The notes beneath the pieces were generated by a model, which had not been told where the DNA came from, did not search any database, and saw nothing but the letters and a program-made list of their open reading frames with translations. Positions 35,771 to 37,030 of a stretch of 37,030 bases of DNA are shown piece after piece. A program made the position numbers and the translations under genes. Where the stretch lies: contig NZ_SOAG01000029.1 in the NCBI RefSeq assembly GCF_004364575.1, positions 1 to 37,030 of the forward strand, in the 5' to 3' direction. This DNA is from Myroides indicus. GTDB taxonomy: Bacteria > Bacteroidota > Bacteroidia > Flavobacteriales > Flavobacteriaceae. How positions within the stretch are numbered: the stretch's first letter is position 1; each line of letters opens with the position of its first letter.

Positions 35771-35909
35771 ACCAAAACTGCGACTTCGGAGCGGTTTTCA
35801 GCCCCCTGCAAGGGCAAGTGCTTTTGAGGTACTGAAATTCATTTCGAGTACCTCAAAAGATAACTTGCTCTGAACAGGGGTTCAGAAAAATCCGTTTTGC
35901 AAACGGATT
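35771..35909. other. Candidate oriT: nested inverted repeats upstream of mobA/mobB
   Basis: A nested palindrome spans 35803-35880: CCCCTG/CAGGGG (outer), GCAAGT/ACTTGC (35814-35819 with 35863-35868) and a perfect 13-bp CTTTTGAGGTACT/AGTACCTCAAAAG (35821-35833 with 35847-35859). A second perfect hairpin AATCCGTTT-TGC-AAACGGATT lies at 35889-35909, and an imperfect one near 35774-35798. No gene is in 35749-36244. The position directly before the relaxosome genes supports oriT; the nick site is not identified. Confidence 0.6.
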
Positions 35910-36060
35910 GGAGTTAGCCGAAAAAACCGACCGCTTCCGTTTACAAATTTCGGGAAGACTATTTGAATAACAGCGATTTACAAACACGACAATGAACGCC
36001 AAATAGTGCCACTGACTGCCACCTTTAAGCGGATTGGGATTGCTTTTATTTCCTTTGTGT

Positions 36061-36220
36061 GGTTAGTTGGCTGATTGGCTACGGAGTTAGTCAACAGGCT
36101 AAATAAATTGCTTGTAATCCGTTGGCTTTTTAGCTAACCAAACAGCTAATTGGAAATATACAGGTGCATAGATGCTTAAATAGATACAATAGTATATACA
36201 ACTGACTGTTCAGCTAATCT
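36061..36220. repeat. Cluster of short TTGGCT / AGCTAA(C/T) motifs
   Basis: Repeated short words occur in both orientations: GTTAGTTGGCTGATTGGCT at 36062-36080, TTGGCTTTTTAGCTAACC at 36122-36139, AGCTAATTGG, and CAGCTAAT again at 36211. They suggest binding sites for a plasmid or transfer protein, or local degenerate duplication. No exact iteron period is established. Confidence 0.35.
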
Positions 36221-36292
36221 GAAACAACATTAAAAACGATAGATATGATACACGAAGAAAACAAAAAACAGCAACCCGAAGAATAGGATTTT

Positions 36293-36691
36293 ATGGAAAT
36301 GATTATCGGTAACGACAAGAAAAATACCCAACAGGAACAGCAAGCCGTAACACATTGGGACGACTTTACCGCAGACGAAAAATCCGTAGAAACGGAAGAT
36401 ACAAAACCTACTGCAAGTAATACCAAAAGAACGACCTCAAAGTCAAAGAAGCTGACGAAAGAGGATTACTGCGGACAATTCTTTAAAATCCCGAACACTA
36501 CGGCAAGCAAAGGCAAATCGGTCTATGTACGGCAGGAACACCACGAAACGTTCAACAGGCTTACAAATATTATGGGTATCGACAAACTGACGATTTATGC
36601 GTATCTGGACAACATTATCGAATACCATTTTCAGGAGTTCGGGGAGTTGATTAAGGAAATCTATAACGAGAAGCACAAACCATTGTTTTGA
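36293..36691 (+). CDS. DUF3408 conjugative-element protein, 5' end interrupted by an in-frame stop
   Basis: 132 residues from ATG 36293. The N-terminus is acidic and disordered, and a C-terminal DUF3408 domain follows (KSVYVRQEHHETFNRLTNIM then LTIYAYLDNIIEYHFQEFGE). It is known from tra operons of Bacteroidota conjugative elements. In the same frame, ATG 36245 opens MIHEENKKQQPEE and is stopped by TAG at 36284-36286, nine bases before the present ATG. The protein may therefore have lost its native start by a nonsense change and now begin at 36293 or 36299. It is divergent from mobA across the oriT region; the ParA gene often found beside it is absent. Confidence 0.75.
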   Translation: MEMIIGNDKKNTQQEQQAVTHWDDFTADEKSVETEDTKPTASNTKRTTSKSKKLTKEDYCGQFFKIPNTTASKGKSVYVRQEHHETFNRLTNIMGIDKLTIYAYLDNIIEYHFQEFGELIKEIYNEKHKPLF

Positions 36692-36751
36692 TAGCGGTGC
36701 GTTGTTGGTGGGTAGTGCATTTCCTCTTAAAATTTTTTCCAAAAGAAAAAA

Positions 36752-36922
36752 ACAGAAAAAAAAGAAAGCCATTCAATCAAGGCGGACAAGCGGAAAAACC
36801 AAAAGGAAACGGAATAAATCCCGAAGGGTGGCAGGGCAACACAAAATATTCGGCGAAGCCACCTTTTTTGCCCTGCCATTATGCCGTAAGCTTTTGGTTG
36901 GGCGGTGCGATGGGTGTCCGCC
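36752..36922. repeat. Long-hairpin element, copy 2 (after the DUF3408 gene)
   Basis: The A-rich block ACAGAAAAAAAAGAAAGCC (36752-36770) is identical to copy 1. Nested stems follow: GGCGGACA/TGTCCGCC (36781-36788 with 36915-36922), ACCAAAAG/CTTTTGGT (36798-36805 with 36889-36896), ACGG/CCGT, and GGCAGGGCAA/TTGCCCTGCC (36830-36839 with 36868-36877). The conserved TCCCGAAGGGTGGC (36819-36832), GGCGAAGCC and CCATTATGC are shared with copy 1. No real gene lies in 36692-37030. Confidence 0.65.
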
Positions 36923-36973
36923 TTATCTTTGCTATCTTTTTGTTCTTTTTTGGTACAAGAATACAAAATAAAA

Positions 36974-36993
36974 GCCCCGTTTTTTTTCGGGGC
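36974..36993 (-). terminator. Intrinsic terminator near the right edge
   Basis: GCCCCG/CGGGGC stem with an 8-base A (minus) loop. On the minus strand it is followed by TTTTATTTTG, so it most likely ends a minus-strand transcript entering from beyond the window. It may also act on the plus strand. Confidence 0.75.
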
Positions 36994-37030
36994 TTGATTT
37001 GTTGTTTTGTTAAATGCTAATCTCTTTTCA

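Noticed and set aside
36688..37020. Several overlapping ORFs (plus and minus) at the right end.
   Set aside because: They lie across the long hairpin and terminator, are lysine/proline-rich low-complexity readings of A-rich DNA, and none has a recognisable domain.

Overview
The window is from a low-GC member of the Bacteroidota, most likely a Flavobacteriales species. The evidence is the multi-domain secreted protein of the type usually exported by the type IX system, the DUF4271-hemD gene pair, several TAnnTTTG promoter boxes, and the CTnDOT-type conjugative-element genes (rteC, mobA/mobB-like, DUF3408). All assignments come from reading the sequence and recalled family knowledge; no database search was possible.

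Positions 1-12.7 kb look like ordinary chromosome. A very large modular secreted protein (fibronectin-like, choice-of-anchor J and choice-of-anchor L modules) runs off the left edge. It is followed by a membrane-anchored TPR protein with a C-terminal LuxR-like helix-turn-helix. Next come DUF4271 and uroporphyrinogen-III synthase (hemD), a perfect bidirectional terminator, ATP-dependent PEP carboxykinase (pckA), a DUF423 membrane protein and a saccharopine-dehydrogenase-family enzyme.

From about 12.9 kb to the right edge the content is accessory and mobile. The first block (12.9-23.1 kb) is a defence island, read on the minus strand. It has an AbiEi/AbiEii-type pair, a complete type I restriction-modification system (hsdR, hsdM and an hsdS with an unusual C-terminal extra domain) and an MltR-like protein, spaced 0-28 bases apart as one apparent operon. 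About 440 bases later comes a reverse transcriptase of the defence (UG/DRT) kind. The gap before it holds a strongly structured RNA of about 355 nt whose ends pair. That region is also free of stop codons over long stretches on both strands, as would be needed if the RNA were a template for a reverse-transcribed gene. This is the most interesting locus in the window.

From 23.1 to 37 kb lies a decayed conjugative or mobilizable element carrying cargo. It has an intact rteC and a truncated second copy of it, a relaxase and accessory Mob protein beside a complex inverted-repeat region (probable oriT), and a DUF3408 gene with an in-frame stop near its likely true start. The cargo includes an accessory peptide deformylase, an acetyltransferase, a Crp/Fnr regulator, a SAM methyltransferase, a VOC protein, two AraC regulators, a P-loop kinase, a DUF6268 protein, an HD protein, a cation diffusion facilitator and a siderophore-interacting flavoprotein.

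Two repeated non-coding elements stand out there. One is a 23-bp element placed at the same distance upstream of two cargo operons (def and the HD gene). The other is a long-hairpin element present at both 23.1 and 36.8 kb, with a conserved core but different, compensated stems.
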